NCBI GenBank assembly: GCA_964058805.1
Contig: CAXKVV010000626.1
Coordinates: 62,001-126,000 of the forward strand
Length of the DNA stretch: 64,000 nt
Reading direction: 5' to 3'
From: Schoenoplectus triqueter
Taxonomy: Eukaryota > Streptophyta > Magnoliopsida > Poales > Cyperaceae
Shown: positions 39,900 through 52,311 of the stretch, one piece after another
Layout of the letters: every line of letters begins with the position of its first letter
How positions within the stretch are numbered: the first letter of the stretch is position 1
Program-made: the position numbers and the translations under genes
The notes under the pieces: generated by a model
The model's database searches: none
What the model was told of the DNA's origin: nothing
What the model saw: only the letters and a program-made list of their open reading frames with translations

Positions 39900-40521
39900 A
39901 TTATATTTGTATTGTTATAATTTTTTGGATACGAATAGTCCGGATATGGATATGGATCGGATATTCGATGGATATCTAGATACAGATCGGATATCAGTCA
40001 GATACAAATATAAATATGGATATATTTCAGATATTAAATAAAAATATTATATATATTATTGAAAAATAATTGTATATTATTTTTTGGTAGAATCATTAAT
40101 TATAAAAAATATTAATTATAAAAGTTAAATACTAATTATTATTATATTAATAGTTCAAATTTATCAATGAATTATAAAAAATATTACATTAACACAAATT
40201 GGATATAAAATAAATTAGATTTTTAATGTACACTAAAAATATAATTAAAAAAATATATAATAGAAATATTTCAGTTACTTATTCAGATAAAATTGGATAA
40301 TATCAGATCGGATACCTTCTGATAGTGTCGAATATTGATGAATAATAGATAAACAGTTGGATACAGATAGGTAATAGCCAAATCGCATCTTTATCAGTAA
40401 AAAAATTTTTAGATACTGATACAAATACAAATACGAATCGAATAATTTTCACTATTTCTCGGATCCTCTCAGATTGGATCACAAATAAAATTAGATATTA
40501 TCTGATTCGTTAACACCCTTA
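39900..40521. repeat. Degenerate GGATAT/GATACG-rich repeat, probably hAT-like
   Basis: Words GGATATGGATATGG, GATCGGATAT and AGATACAGATCGGATATC cluster at 39930-40020 and recur inverted at 40290-40500. The right end reads, from the other strand, TAAGGGTGTTAACGAATC, close to hAT-like termini. No matching left end was found, so the element seems truncated. Confidence 0.4.
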
Positions 40522-41613
40522 GTAGTGCCAGGCGCCAAAGCCTGATTACAAATATTTCACGGAGGAATAATATAAGAATATTGGGCTGGAAACAAATTTG
40601 GGCCTGGAATTAACTCAAGCTGAGTTATTAATCGAACAGGACCCACAACCCAGTGACATAATTGTATTTTCTTCTTACATTTGGGGGCCAACGCAGTGAA
40701 CACAACCCACAGTCCAGTCAAAAATATTTGGGCCGTTGTGTTTTGATTCTCTTATGTTTTGCAACAATTACGAATTACAACATTTTCAGTTGTGGCTTTA
40801 TAATATAATATAGAGAGAACTATTGATTGCAGTTTTATCAACAAATTGAATAACAATTGTATCATCCAGTCTTATTTCTTTTTATCCAGTTTATTCCAGC
40901 TCAGAGTTTCATGCGAAAGTCTTGCTAATACGTTGAATTAGCTGAGTAATTGATTAATTTAAAAAAAAAATCAAGAGAGGCTTTATGAGCTCCTTGGTTG
41001 AGAGCTGAATCGTAAAAATAAATATATAAAATGAGATTTTCAAGCAAGCTAAAGCTGTAAATTCTGCCTTGTCAAAAAACTTGTATGTATATTAATATCA
41101 AAATCACGGAAGTGAATAAAATCAATGTCAGTTAACTCAGTTTGACATTTTAGATCGCTATCAGAGGGGCAGAACTTCACAAATAGATTGTTTTGGCACA
41201 CAATGCTCCAGTGCTTCACACTGGAATTTTTAAAAGGGAAAATAGAAGAAGAAAATTAAAAAAAATAAAAATAAAAAGTTAATGGAAGCAAGCAAATGCA
41301 CAACGATTAACCACACATTATATTTGTACTACTCTACATCACGACAGAGCATCAGACCCTCCACTGTTTCCTTTTTAACCAACTTTCACATCCCATTCAG
41401 TTAACCAATTTTCTACAGCTGGAATATTATAGGCATCACCAGTGTCACCAAAAAAGCAGCAGGAGATATCCCTAGATAAAGCCATCACCTATTTCAACAA
41501 ACAAAAAAGCAGGAAGTATCTCTGCTCTTGATGCCTTTTTTTTTTTTCTTTTTCTCAGGATAAGTAATCTGTTGTGAAGCATTCATCCTCTCTGCCTTGA
41601 ATTTCAGTGATGT
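40522..41613. other. Intergenic region and MATE 3'UTR
   Basis: No gene recognised. The MATE stop is at 41616-41614 (minus strand), so its 3'UTR probably occupies part of 41300-41613. Confidence 0.4.
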
Positions 41614-44600
41614 TCAAGCGGCACAGTCGTTAGGCACATTAGAAGAGCGGTTTAATCGCCTCTCTTGTTCCAGGTACCATTTATTTAACCGCTCCTGAGA
41701 AATTTTGACCTGTCGATCACCACAATATCCAACATCAACTATGTTGTTTTCTTTTCTTTTAAGAAAATAAGAAGATTTCAACAGTAGCGTGCTAATTAGG
41801 TTATAATAATGTAAAAGTGATAGAATTCAATGTTATAATGTTTTCTTTTCTTTTAGCTTATTATATATATTCTCCCACGCACTGTAATATATTTGAGCAT
41901 TGGTACAAAGGAAAGGTGTCTATGTACCTGTTTATTCCAGTCTGTTCGCATAGTTATTACCAATAGCACAATAGTTTGAACAAGTGTTCCAAGCAACATG
42001 CCTACCCAAATACCCTGCAAGCATGAACAACATATTGTTAAATATTAGAAAAAGCTTATGATTAGGGTTAATGTAACATGTCACTGTAAACCATGTACTT
42101 TGCAGTTTAAAGCTATTGTTAAAGACTATATTGTGCATGTGATATGTAAAAAAGTCCAATTCTGTTTTGCTCTCAGACTCGAAGTTTTTTATCTGGTCCC
42201 TTGAGATTGATACAAGCACTATCTTTTCCTCAAACAAATGATAGAGATCCCATCAATTATGATATTATGTGTTATTTGAATGATATTTCACCAAAAAATA
42301 ACTAACTTCAAGTAAGAGTTGACTCTGAGCTTTGTCAACTTAACGGAGACTAATAATTGGCACAAGTGCCATACAATAAAATGAGCAAATGGGAGAAAAT
42401 AGAAAGAAAAAAAAAAACAAGAAAGACAAATCCATAACAAGATGGTTTTCTTTTAGGTTAAATAACTTACATCCACGTGATATTTGAATCCATAACCAAG
42501 GAGTGCTCCAAGGGGAATGCCAACTAAGTAGTAGCATGTTATGTTGACATATGCCACCACACTCTGCCATCCAGCACCAACAGCAACTCCTGATGAAGTA
42601 CAGATTGTCATATAAATTTAGAATGATACTTCTTCCACTAGTCAAGTAATTATTTTATGAAATCTCCAAACAAAGTGATCGTTGGGTATCTGTGTTCTTC
42701 AAATTTTATTATTTGAGTAAGAAAAAAAAGATATTACTTCAGTTACACAAACCTGATAGCACGGGTTGCACACTATTAAGCAAAATAGAGAAGGCAAGGA
42801 GGGGCGTGAGATGTGAAACAGCCTTTGCCACATTGATATCTTCCGTGAATACATAAGCAAGACTTCCTCTAAATACCAAGAAAACTACAAAAAGAAAGGA
42901 GCCGATTGCCAAGGAATTAAGCACAACATTTTTTATAGCGTATTTCGCCCTCCTTGCACTCCCTGCACCGAGTTCATTTGCCACACGCACCCTATAATCA
43001 TAAAAAGGATCGATGTTAGGTATGAGATGCAGGATAATGTTTACGATGCCATCTTTCAATTTATTTCCGAGTAATCAATTTGGCTGCCAAGGGGACAAGC
43101 CATCAAACTGTAGAACACATGCATTATTTGGGAGGATTAATACATTATATCAGTATTCTGATCCAGGCCTTTTCTTTTGCTCATTGCGGTAAGGCGGAGT
43201 TGTGAACTAAAAGAAATCTACCCGATGATGTTAAAAATAGTCAGAACCTCTGCTATACAATAGAAGTTGTGTAATGACATTTGAAACACCAAGCAAGCTA
43301 TAATTGAACTTGGTAATTGTTAATCAAGTTGCGGAGAATGTTACAGTTGAAGATGAATTATACTGGTTTTGCTAACAGCTACTAACAAGAAGGTTAATTA
43401 ACAATTTAGTTCTAGATGAAAAGCAAGCAAAGGTGTAAAAAAAAATATATAAATATGTACATACCCAGCAGCTGCCAAGAAGCCAACAGAGATCATCATC
43501 TCCCACCCATTGATGTTCAGGCTATATAAAAAAAATACAAATGCAATTAGAAAAATTATTATTTATTAAAATTACAACAACATTTTCTTCAGTTATGGTG
43601 CATTAGAGTTGAATATATTAGTACCAGATTGAAAGAGCATCAATTGCGACCTCAGCATCCTTCATGTAGCCAGTGAGAAGAACCAAGATGGTGTTGTACC
43701 AGAGCTCCAAACTACAAGGAGAAATACAGAACCAACTAATTTATCAGGGATAAGGATCCACATTGTCTCTACAGCTACAGAAATATAATTATATCCTGTT
43801 TCCACACAAACGTCCTGCGTTTTATAAATTAGGCAAATGATGTTACCAATGAATTGGTATAGGTGGTGGTTATAGTTTTTTCATTTTTCTCTTTTGCCCG
43901 AGTAGAAAGGCATCATTTGTTATTTCAGACTAATAAGGAAGAAGTAAATGCAGTACCAAAGCATCACACCAGAAGAAATTGAAAGCTTCACAATTGCAGT
44001 GAGATCAGAGAATGCTTTCCATGAAAATCCTGTCCATGTCTCAGGACACCCACCACAAAACACAAATGCAAGCTGTCCAAAAACCGGCACCCACATGGAC
44101 AAAATCATCGACCCCATGACCCCCGCCACTCCTAAATTCAGCTTAATTGTCATGAACCATGAAAGAAACAAATGCAACCCCAGATTTAACATGGCAAGAT
44201 AGGTTATGACGATGTTTCTACTTTGTGCCTGGAGGTACATTTGAAGAGTGAAGGTGTAAACATAAGAGAACAAGACGGGGATAAACCACATGGAGATGAC
44301 ACCAGCCACTTTAGCAATCTCAGCATCCTGGCCAAGAAGTCTGAGAAGTGGCTCTGTGAAGACGAACATAGGGAGTAGGCAAATAGCAGTTACTGTAAGG
44401 ATTATCCAGGAGCGCTGGAGATAGATACTGAGCATGTGGTATTGTTTTGCACCATAAGACTGGCCACACAAGGTCTCCAGCGCACTAGCCATTCCTAGCT
44501 GAAAGGATAAAAAAAAATATAAATGTTAAAGCCATTTAATTACATGAAGAATATATTTGCCATGGATTTTTGCAGCTTAAGAAAAAATTAAGCTAGCTAA

Positions 44601-47600
44601 CTGATCCATGATACATTTAAAAAATTGTTGCTGAAACAAACAAAATACTGACAAGATTTCCTGAGATAAGAAGAATGAAAAAGAGGGAATCCATGTAAAC
44701 GAATGCAAGACATTTCAATGAAACAAAAGAAATGCATAAAGGCACGTTATTTATCTACATAGCCAATACCAACACATTTGGCACGTAGACACTTGCTAGA
44801 AATCATGATCCTTATCAAGTAACAATCAAGTAAACTTATTTTCTGATAACACTAACCAAAAATTCATTTCAGTGGAAATACTGGTAAGGTATTTAATATA
44901 TTAAAGAGAACACTGGGTAACATAGTTTCTATCGACTTTCTTCAATCAGATTTGGGACTGATATGGTTTTTTTCATCAGAAGATTGATGATTTTCTTCCA
45001 TTTCCTTTTTTCATTAAATATTTTTTGTTTCGCTTTATTATATTTATCAAGTTATTTATTAATGTAGCTGTTGTTACTTAGTGTTAAAAAGGATGTCACT
45101 AAATGGTTAAACTTTCACAATGATTTATTAAGTAAATCCATCACACTGTATAGAAAACAACATCCCAACTTCAAAGAGCAATTAATTAGCAAGCTTTCCA
45201 CATAAGCTAATTAAAGGCATCCGATAAACCACTATGAAACTGCAAACAGCCTGGAAATATGGAGGAAATTAACATTTACCTTGCTACACAGAAGAAAAAG
45301 AAATACAACTGAAAATGATTTTTTAGCAGTAATTTTCTTTGAAAAAGTAGAAAGGTAGGAACCAGAAATTGTCAAAAATGCAATTAAGAAAATCTGCAAA
45401 TGACATACACTAACTTCTGCAGCAGGAAACAAATTTTGGAAAGGACATCCATCACTCTCAGGCCAGGTTCAATGTGGGCAATTTGTTTACCTTCAAATTA
45501 GTGAAATTCGTGATGCATCTTGGGTGCAGTCTAAAATTATAAGGTTTAAATAATAAAAAATTGCACTAATTGTCTTACCAAACTACCCTTTACTCACTTC
45601 AGATATTAGCGTAGTCTCCTCCAAACTTATATGGGTGCCACTAAAATTTTCAGAAAAAAATGACTTAGAAAAAGAACTACGATATTTTTACTCGTGTTAC
45701 ATTATTGTATTTACTAGCAGGCCAAAAGGAGCTACGATCTTATATTTTTAGAACTTTTCAGTTTCAAATTTCATTATCATTGCTTTTATTTATATTGCTA
45801 CCCCGATCAGTATAGTCTGTTTACAGTGCAGAAGAAAGAACTGGTATCTGAAAGTGGGGGTTATTGGAATTGTTTGTGTCTCGTTGTTCTCCTTGGAAGA
45901 AAAATTAAATTCATCTCGTTGGAAATAAAAGGAGCACATGGAGATGGGAAATTTTGTCGGACTTTCTCTGTCCTTTTGGTTATGATAAAAAACACAACGC
46001 AACTCGAGTCAAGAATAGTAAAAGGTAATTCGCGATCAAATGAAAGATTACGTATAAATTCACCATAGTTGACCAATGATTCGAGTTCATAACTTCACGT
46101 GGTGGGTGTACATTTTTTATTAATTTACTTGATCGGATCATGGTAAATAAATAGGGATTTGCACATTTGCTTCTATTCTTCACTCTCATGGTCTCACCGA
46201 GAGATGGAATCAGATCTGCTGTCGCGCGGTACGGTGCGGCGCAGCACGTGGTCCGTTCGATCACTTCGAGATTCGTGCTAACTCGAATCTTAAAATATTA
46301 ACACGAATCTCGAAGTGATCGAACGGACCACGTGCTGCGCCGCACTGTGCCGCGCGACAGTGGATCCTGATCCCCGAGAGATGGATGAGAGCAGATACAA
46401 ATGGTTGAAAAAAAAATACAAAAAATGTTCCAAGTCAATGGCCAGCGTGTGCCACGTTCGGAAGCATAGATGCGATCATGCGAGTCTCCAGCTTAAAAAA
46501 AACTGATATGTAATCTGCATGTGCATGTGAGGCTTCAAAACTTTCTACATGCCCATGTGAGTTGATGAACAAAATGTTGCCACTTGCGGCTTGACAATAG
46601 TGACATCAAAAAATAAAAGGAAAACGGACACCTCCATTTAATATAAAGTAATGGAGAGAATCATTTCACTGTAGGAAGAAAAGACAAGTGGGTTCGGATC
46701 ACGTGGGGGGACCGGAAATTTTTCACTAATAAAGATGGAAACCAGGACTTTCAATTCACGAAAGAGAGCAAAACAAAAACGGGTACGCTCAAAAAATAAT
46801 GCCAAGAAAATTCACGTGCTTGCTACTGCTCGCAGAGAACGTGGCCGTATTTTCGTAGGCTGTTCCTGGTGCTAGCTGCTACATCAACATAAAAGGAAGC
46901 TGGCGACTGGTCACGGTGGTCCCCACCAATCAGAGTGGGTCCTCTCAATTGAGGAATCTAGCTCCGTGTCTCCATTACAGAGGCCAGCTTGTCCAGATTT
47001 AAGGGACCCAGTTGTCAGCGTCGTCCCTCTACCAGGTCATTTCGAGCTCGGGACCATCAGTACACCACCGGTAACCATGAGAGAATCATGTTCAAAATTT
47101 TCTGATGGGAAGGGAGAAACGACGCAAAAACTGAGAGAAGGATTCAATGAAGAATATTCTAGAAACAACCCGAAAGAAAATCAATGCTCTCAGTTACTGC
47201 TGCAAAAAGTATTCATAATTCGTAATTCATTTGATATTTAATTTGATTTTAGTTCGACCTGTTCAATTAGATTTTTTTCGTCAGTTTCATTCGAGTTATG
47301 TTCCATAATTTTTTAATAAACTAGTTTGAGTTCGATTCGTAATAATTTTGTTATGTAATTATTTGTATATAACTTTAACTATTTAGTCCATAATATATAT
47401 AATAATATAATTATTTTATTATAACATTAATAATATATTATTAATTTATGAATAAATATTATTTATTTTTTAAAATTTTAGTATAAAATTTAAAAAAATA
47501 TTAATTATTTTAGATCTAATTATTTATGATAATATAAAAATTAAAATAATTAAATTCTTTTAGAGTTCGATTTAGTTAGAGTTTAATTTAGTTGGAAATA

Positions 47601-50600
47601 ATTTCAAATCAAACTCAAAATCTAACTAGTTCGATTGAATTCGATTCGTTTGCCGCTCTCAATAGCAATAGGTCTGAACCAAAATATAAAGTAATAGAAT
47701 TGAATACGTGCCAAGCGGTTTAACCATAAAAACCAATGCTGTCCCTGAAAATTTTATTTACTTTCTTCATACTTGGTGATGTATTTAGTACAAAAACAGT
47801 TTTTAATTTTCTGAAATTTCTGAAAGTTGAAATCTATTTTTGTTCCTTACGTAGTTATTATTAAATTGTTTGCTGAAAATACAGTTCATCATAAAAGAAA
47901 TATGAGTTACTGATGATTAATTATATCAGCATTAGTCACATTATTGAGCCACGGCCCATCTATGTGTGGCACGTGATACACATCTGTGTGCGTTATAAGT
48001 AAATGTAAATCAAGTACAAATTTCATAGTTATCAAGTTTGCAAATTTTTGGATAACTCGCATTTAATGCTGCACAAAGTTGGCACATGCACCGGATTAAC
48101 ATGGAGTCATGGACCTTGGCGAGTTTGGTAGACAGTTCGCTGAAGATTAAAATATGAAATTATTCCTGACAAAGCAAATTATTGTCCTTATTTTATTTCG
48201 TTTCAATAAGAAAGTAGATACGTATGAATCATTAATTCAACATGTACTTTACTCGGCCGAGATTCCGGAGTCCAAAACTAATCCAGCATAGTGTATATCA
48301 CTATATCTATCTGTATATTTATATCGCACGCACAGTTTTTATTATTAATAAATATTATTAAATTAATATTGTTAAAAATAAGATTGAAAACCGTAAAATT
48401 TCAAATATACGAATGAAAGCGCGCCACTGTCAGTGGCGCGGACGAAACGCGCCACTGTCAGTGGCGCGTTTCAAAAAAATAATGAAACGCCGCGCAGCGC
48501 CTCCATCTCACTTGCGCCTGCGTGCATTTTGTATATATAAGAAGGAAACACGCCACTGCCAGTGGCGCGTTTCAAAAAAAAAAAAAACGAAACGCGCCAC
48601 TGGCAGTGGCGCGTTTCGTAAAAAAAAAACGGAAACGCGTCACTGCCAGTGACGCGTTTCGTAAAAAAAAAAGGAAAAGCGCCACTGACAGTGGCGCGTT
48701 TCGTAAATTCAAACAGCGCGCCACTGACAGTGGCGCACTGCCATTCGTATATTTAAAATTTTACGTTTCTCACTCTTATTTTTAATAATATTAATTTAAT
48801 AAAACATATTATTACTAAAATCTGTCGCACGCAAAACATGAAAAGCAAAGAATAATGCAAGTTGATTTGAAACTGCACGGAGAACATACTTCCAAGTGTT
48901 CTACAGACTACATATACTTTATAAGGTAGGAAGGCCTATGGCTATGGCCACTGTTAATCAAATATTTGGAATTACGTGACTTAGCAGACAGATGACAATT
49001 GAGTTATTTATCAGTTAGTGGAACGGTTGAAATGAAAGAAGTTACTTATGAGCTATCAATTAGTGCAACGGTTGCTTTCCCATGGGAAGCACGAGTGTAC
49101 GGCGCCTTGGGATTTAAGGTAACACTGGAATTACTGTCCACTCAAATTATATTTCCATAATCCCATGTGAGTGTTCGGTGTCAATTTTGATTTAAAATTT
49201 TAAATGAAAATGAATTTGTTTTCTCAAATTAATACACTAACATGTTCATTCCCTGAGAAAAAGAATTAACTGATCAGGACTTCATTTTTTTCCCATGAGA
49301 AAAATAATTAATTGAAACCAATCTGTTACCCATGTCACTTGATTCCCCATGTGGCCAAGTCTGCAACAGTGTTTTCACAAACGGAGACAACAAAAAAACA
49401 GAAGAAAATAATAAAGATGGAGAGAAAGGCGGCTACAGTCTCACAAAGGTGTACTTCGTGAGAATCTTTCCTCTCTCAACATATATATGTAAATGATTAA
49501 ACACGCGAATGTGGTTACATGTATATAGAAGTTGAAATGGATAAATTATTTAGCAAAAAAATAAAATGAATAAATTGATTTAAGAGCAACCAAATCTCGA
49601 CATATATAACTGTGATTAGGATAAATTGATTTATAGTAACCGATAAACCAAATCTGATACATTCTAAGCCTCCATGTGATCCGAGTGACTGAATCCGATC
49701 TCAGCACAATTCATAAAATATGTAGCAAAAATATTCAAAACTTCCAGTTTTAGCATATGGAAAAAAGAAAACTATAGTTTAATAGTTTGTAATGCATGAC
49801 CAAAACCTCACGAATATTCGAATGTGGTATCTATTAAGCTCTTGTTTAGATAAAAGCGAGTTAATGCGGTGGATCGGATATGTATTTTAAAGATTAAAAT
49901 TAACTATATAGCTTATTGAAATATAATAATCGTTAACAAAATCCTTCTAGAGAAAAAAAATAGAACTCATGATGATTCAAATGGAACAAATTTGACATCC
50001 AAGCTAGCTCGTTTGATCTGAAAACTCAACAAACAAACGGGAAGAGAGATCATCCTCGTAGAGTGATAAAATCTTTTTGAATGTTCCTAAAGGTCATGGC
50101 TAAAGCCTAAAGAGGAATAGAGGATGCAATTTTGAACTCAAAATCTGTCAAAAGCACAGCAACTTAGAATGGACCAAACCAACGACGAACTGTGACAAAT
50201 ATTTTTATTATGATAATTGTGGTATTTAATGCCACCTCGGATCAAGCGTCCGACTGGAGGCAGGCGTGGTAGATTCTCGTCCACAAAAAAAAAAGGCTAA
50301 TTCATTGGGAACTGAACTTAACAAATTATTGGCAAAAAGAACTACAAATTGATAAATAAAATTCTAAATATGCTAGTAAGCCCTAAATTTTTTAATATAT
50401 TTCTCTCCAACTTGATTTGGTTTCTGTCGGCATAGTTTCACGTTGGGGCCACGTAGTCAGCAGCTGATTCAAGTGAAATGTAACAGGGCTGTAAATCGAA
50501 CACCGTTTCGCTATGTTTTATTTTGATTCGTGCAATAAAATGGAAACGAAACGAAATTTTCTCTTTTATTCTAAAATGAAACGAAAATAAATTGTTTTTT

Positions 50601-51665
50601 AAAAAGAAACAAAATATAAAACTATATTTTTTTCAATTCATTTAGTGTATTTTAGTATAAATTATTATAAAATTTTATATTTTGAAACAGTTTTTTTTCT
50701 TTCCTTCGTAAAAAAAAACGGTGAAAATTGTTTTTGCGTGAACAAACGAAACGATTTACGAACTTGATCTGATCATTGTAAACGTCAGATAGCTCTAGAA
50801 ATGTTAGAGAAACAAAAAAGCGAACTTTTGAAGTCGGCATGTATATAAAGTCAAACTAATTTTTAGACATTTTCAAGTTCATTTACTTTTAATCCAGAAA
50901 TTTATTTATACAAAATACCGGAAAAAGTCGCTGATCGCTGAGAGAACGGCCGTACAAAAGACCTTTCTACAGAATAATTTTCAGCCTCTTTACTTTTTGC
51001 ATTTTATTTGGAAAATTCATCGGAGCACTGTTCCTGAGCAACAATGGCGTATTATTTGGTCAACTCGACTCCATGCTAGATCAAACAAGATCCAGAGCAA
51101 AAAGGCGGAAATACCTTGAATTGACTAGCGATCTAATAACTTCTACTGTTTCATCCTGGAGCTGGTGCCAGTTCATTGCAAACTGGACCCATCGCAAAAA
51201 TAAAAAATCTAACTGGATCGCATTACGAAATTATATGAAAATGAAGCTATTGTAACAATGCCACGTTGGCTAGCACCGTGCACGACGCCGAAGTAATGAA
51301 ATCAGTTGAATTCGAACTCTGAGACTGAGAGGAAGAAAAGCACGTACCAGGATGCCATTGGCGAAGCGCATGAGCACAGTGGAGACGATCGCATAGGCGG
51401 CGAGCTCAGTTGATCCGATGTGGCCGATGAATGCCTGACTGATCACTGTAACGCCAAATGTCGAGAAACGCGCGAAGATGGAGGGGCCCGCCACGATCCA
51501 CAGCTTCTTGTTCTCTTCTAAGATCTTCCTCCCCACGCTCAGCGTCTCCTCTCCCTCGTCCTGGTCTCTATCCACCTCTTTCGTCTCCAGCAATGGCGCC
51601 TCAACTCCATTTCCCTCAAACAGCTTCTTCGTCAGCTGATTTCTCTCTTCGGTGCCGCTCTTCAT
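41614..51665 (-). CDS. MATE family transporter (DETOXIFICATION/DTX type)
   Basis: Eight exons on the minus strand: 51665-51348, 44498-43957, 43711-43625, 43521-43465, 42991-42753, 42589-42471, 42014-41928, 41709-41614. They total 1545 nt (514 aa), typical for plant MATE proteins. The protein has an acidic cytosolic N-terminus, then TM1 from [20 protein letters not shown] and about 12 membrane segments. Family motifs are [13 protein letters not shown] (113-125) and [11 protein letters not shown] (from 336); the C-terminus ends [15 protein letters not shown] plus a short polar tail. MATE carriers export organic compounds or flavonoid/alkaloid conjugates against H+ or Na+ at the plasma membrane or tonoplast; the substrate cannot be read from sequence. 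An upstream in-frame extension begins with TTG, so ATG 51665 is preferred. Exon 1 is separated from the rest by a 6.85-kb transposon-filled intron. Confidence 0.92.
44499..46190 (-). other. MATE intron 1, 3' part
   Basis: Intronic AT-rich sequence without exons or recognised repeats. Several short open frames on either strand have no family resemblance. Confidence 0.5.
46209..46373. mobile_element. Near-perfect GC-rich hairpin insertion with flanking direct repeats
   Basis: Arms 46219-46277 and 46302-46360 (59 nt each) are complementary at all but two positions around a 24-nt AT-rich loop, and weaker complementarity extends outward to about 46209 and 46373. The direct repeat CCGAGAGATGGA occurs at 46197-46208 and 46374-46385, as expected of a TSD of 9 bp or a little more. 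The best reading is a foldback MITE, possibly Mutator-like. It lies inside MATE intron 1. Confidence 0.7.
46386..48323 (-). other. MATE intron 1, middle part
   Basis: No exon recognised. At 47240-47660 GTTCGATT/AATCGAAC-type words occur near both ends (AGTTCGACCTG..., ...CGAATTCGATTCGTTTGCCG...inverted), resembling another eroded hAT-like repeat with no definable ends. The rest is unstructured. Confidence 0.35.
48333..48824. mobile_element. Mutator-like non-autonomous element carrying a palindrome array
   Basis: A 492-bp element with a perfect 9-bp direct repeat TCGCACGCA on each side (48324-48332, 48825-48833), the Mutator TSD length. The 83-bp terminal inverted repeats (48333-48415 and 48742-48824) are about 85% identical by hand alignment, both starting with CAG and ending inwardly with ATATACGAATG. 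The interior is not AT-rich like the arms but holds seven GC-rich palindromic units with A-rich spacers. No transposase. It lies inside MATE intron 1. Confidence 0.82.
48421..48736. repeat. Array of seven GCGYCACTG-N-CAGTGRCGC palindromes
   Basis: Odd palindromes with one central base are at 48421-48439 (T), 48449-48467 (T), 48551-48567 (C, one pair shorter), 48594-48612 (G), 48637-48655 (C), 48679-48697 (A) and 48718-48736 (A). The unit at 48637 has T and A where the others have C and G, so pairing is kept. Flanks often extend the pairing (AAACGCG.../...CGCGTTT). Spacers contain GTAAAAAAAA and CGGAAA. A degenerate unit may lie at about 48485-48500. Confidence 0.95.
48834..51347 (-). other. 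MATE intron 1, 5' part
   Basis: No exon recognised. At 50486-50765 GGGCTGTAAATCGAAC...GTTTCG on the left and CGAAACGATTTAC on the right are inverted, with A/T- and GAAACGAAAC-rich text between, suggesting a small eroded hAT-like repeat. The rest is unstructured. Confidence 0.35.
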
Positions 51666-52300
51666 TCTCTCTCTCTCTTGATTGGAATCGGTTTTGATTA
51701 GAGATTGCTTCGGCGATCTGAGATTCCCTAGAAGCTTCTCTCTCTCCCCCACTGCGGCAGCGGCAACTTGCAATGGTCCGATTTAATGGGAGAAATGCAA
51801 GTGAGCTCGCGGTTTTTTAAAGAGGGGAGAGGGACCAAATGACGAGAATAACCCTGGTTGTTGATTTAATAAAACTTAGGTTTGAGGGTAAAAATGGGAA
51901 TACGGAGTGGTATACAGTATACTTACGATCTTGGTGCGGTCTACGACCACGTTGCTGTAAACTGCACGAAGCGAACAATAATAAGAAATTTATACCTGAT
52001 CTTTTTTTAAGAGCACCCGCTAGTTCCTACATTTACAATTTTCGTGAATCTGAATCCGTGTAATCATTTAGAAAACGCAACTAACAAAACCACAGCTATA
52101 ATTTCTAAAATATTGCTCTGCAAATGACTTTTCATTTTCAGAAAATTTCACTCAACTGCGCTTAATGAATTTTCATTTTAAGCGCGCACGCGATTATTAA
52201 TCCACCGTGTACAGACCATTAGCGCAAAAGTGCACGTGACAATTTATAATTTTCGGATCCTACATAATTATATTGTACCTGTATTTATATATATAAGTAA
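51666..52300 (-). promoter_or_regulatory. MATE leader and promoter region
   Basis: The CT-rich complement of 51666-51790 fits a 5'UTR; further upstream is ordinary AT-rich sequence. No individual element can be supported. Confidence 0.35.
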
Positions 52301-52311
52301 TATTTTAAAAA

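Noticed and set aside
48421..48736. CRISPR-like appearance of evenly repeated palindromes
   Set aside because: The window is eukaryotic, the spacers are near-identical A-rich runs rather than unique sequences, and the array lies inside a transposon with a TSD.
48413..48785. Open frames through the palindrome array that give repeated basic peptides ([13 protein letters not shown])
   Set aside because: Both overlapping frames are translations of the GC-rich palindromes and poly(A) spacers; the repetition is explained by the DNA units and no start context or family match is seen.
51666..51773. N-terminal extension of the MATE protein by 36 residues
   Set aside because: The longer frame begins with TTG, not ATG; the first ATG in frame is at 51665 and gives a normal MATE length.
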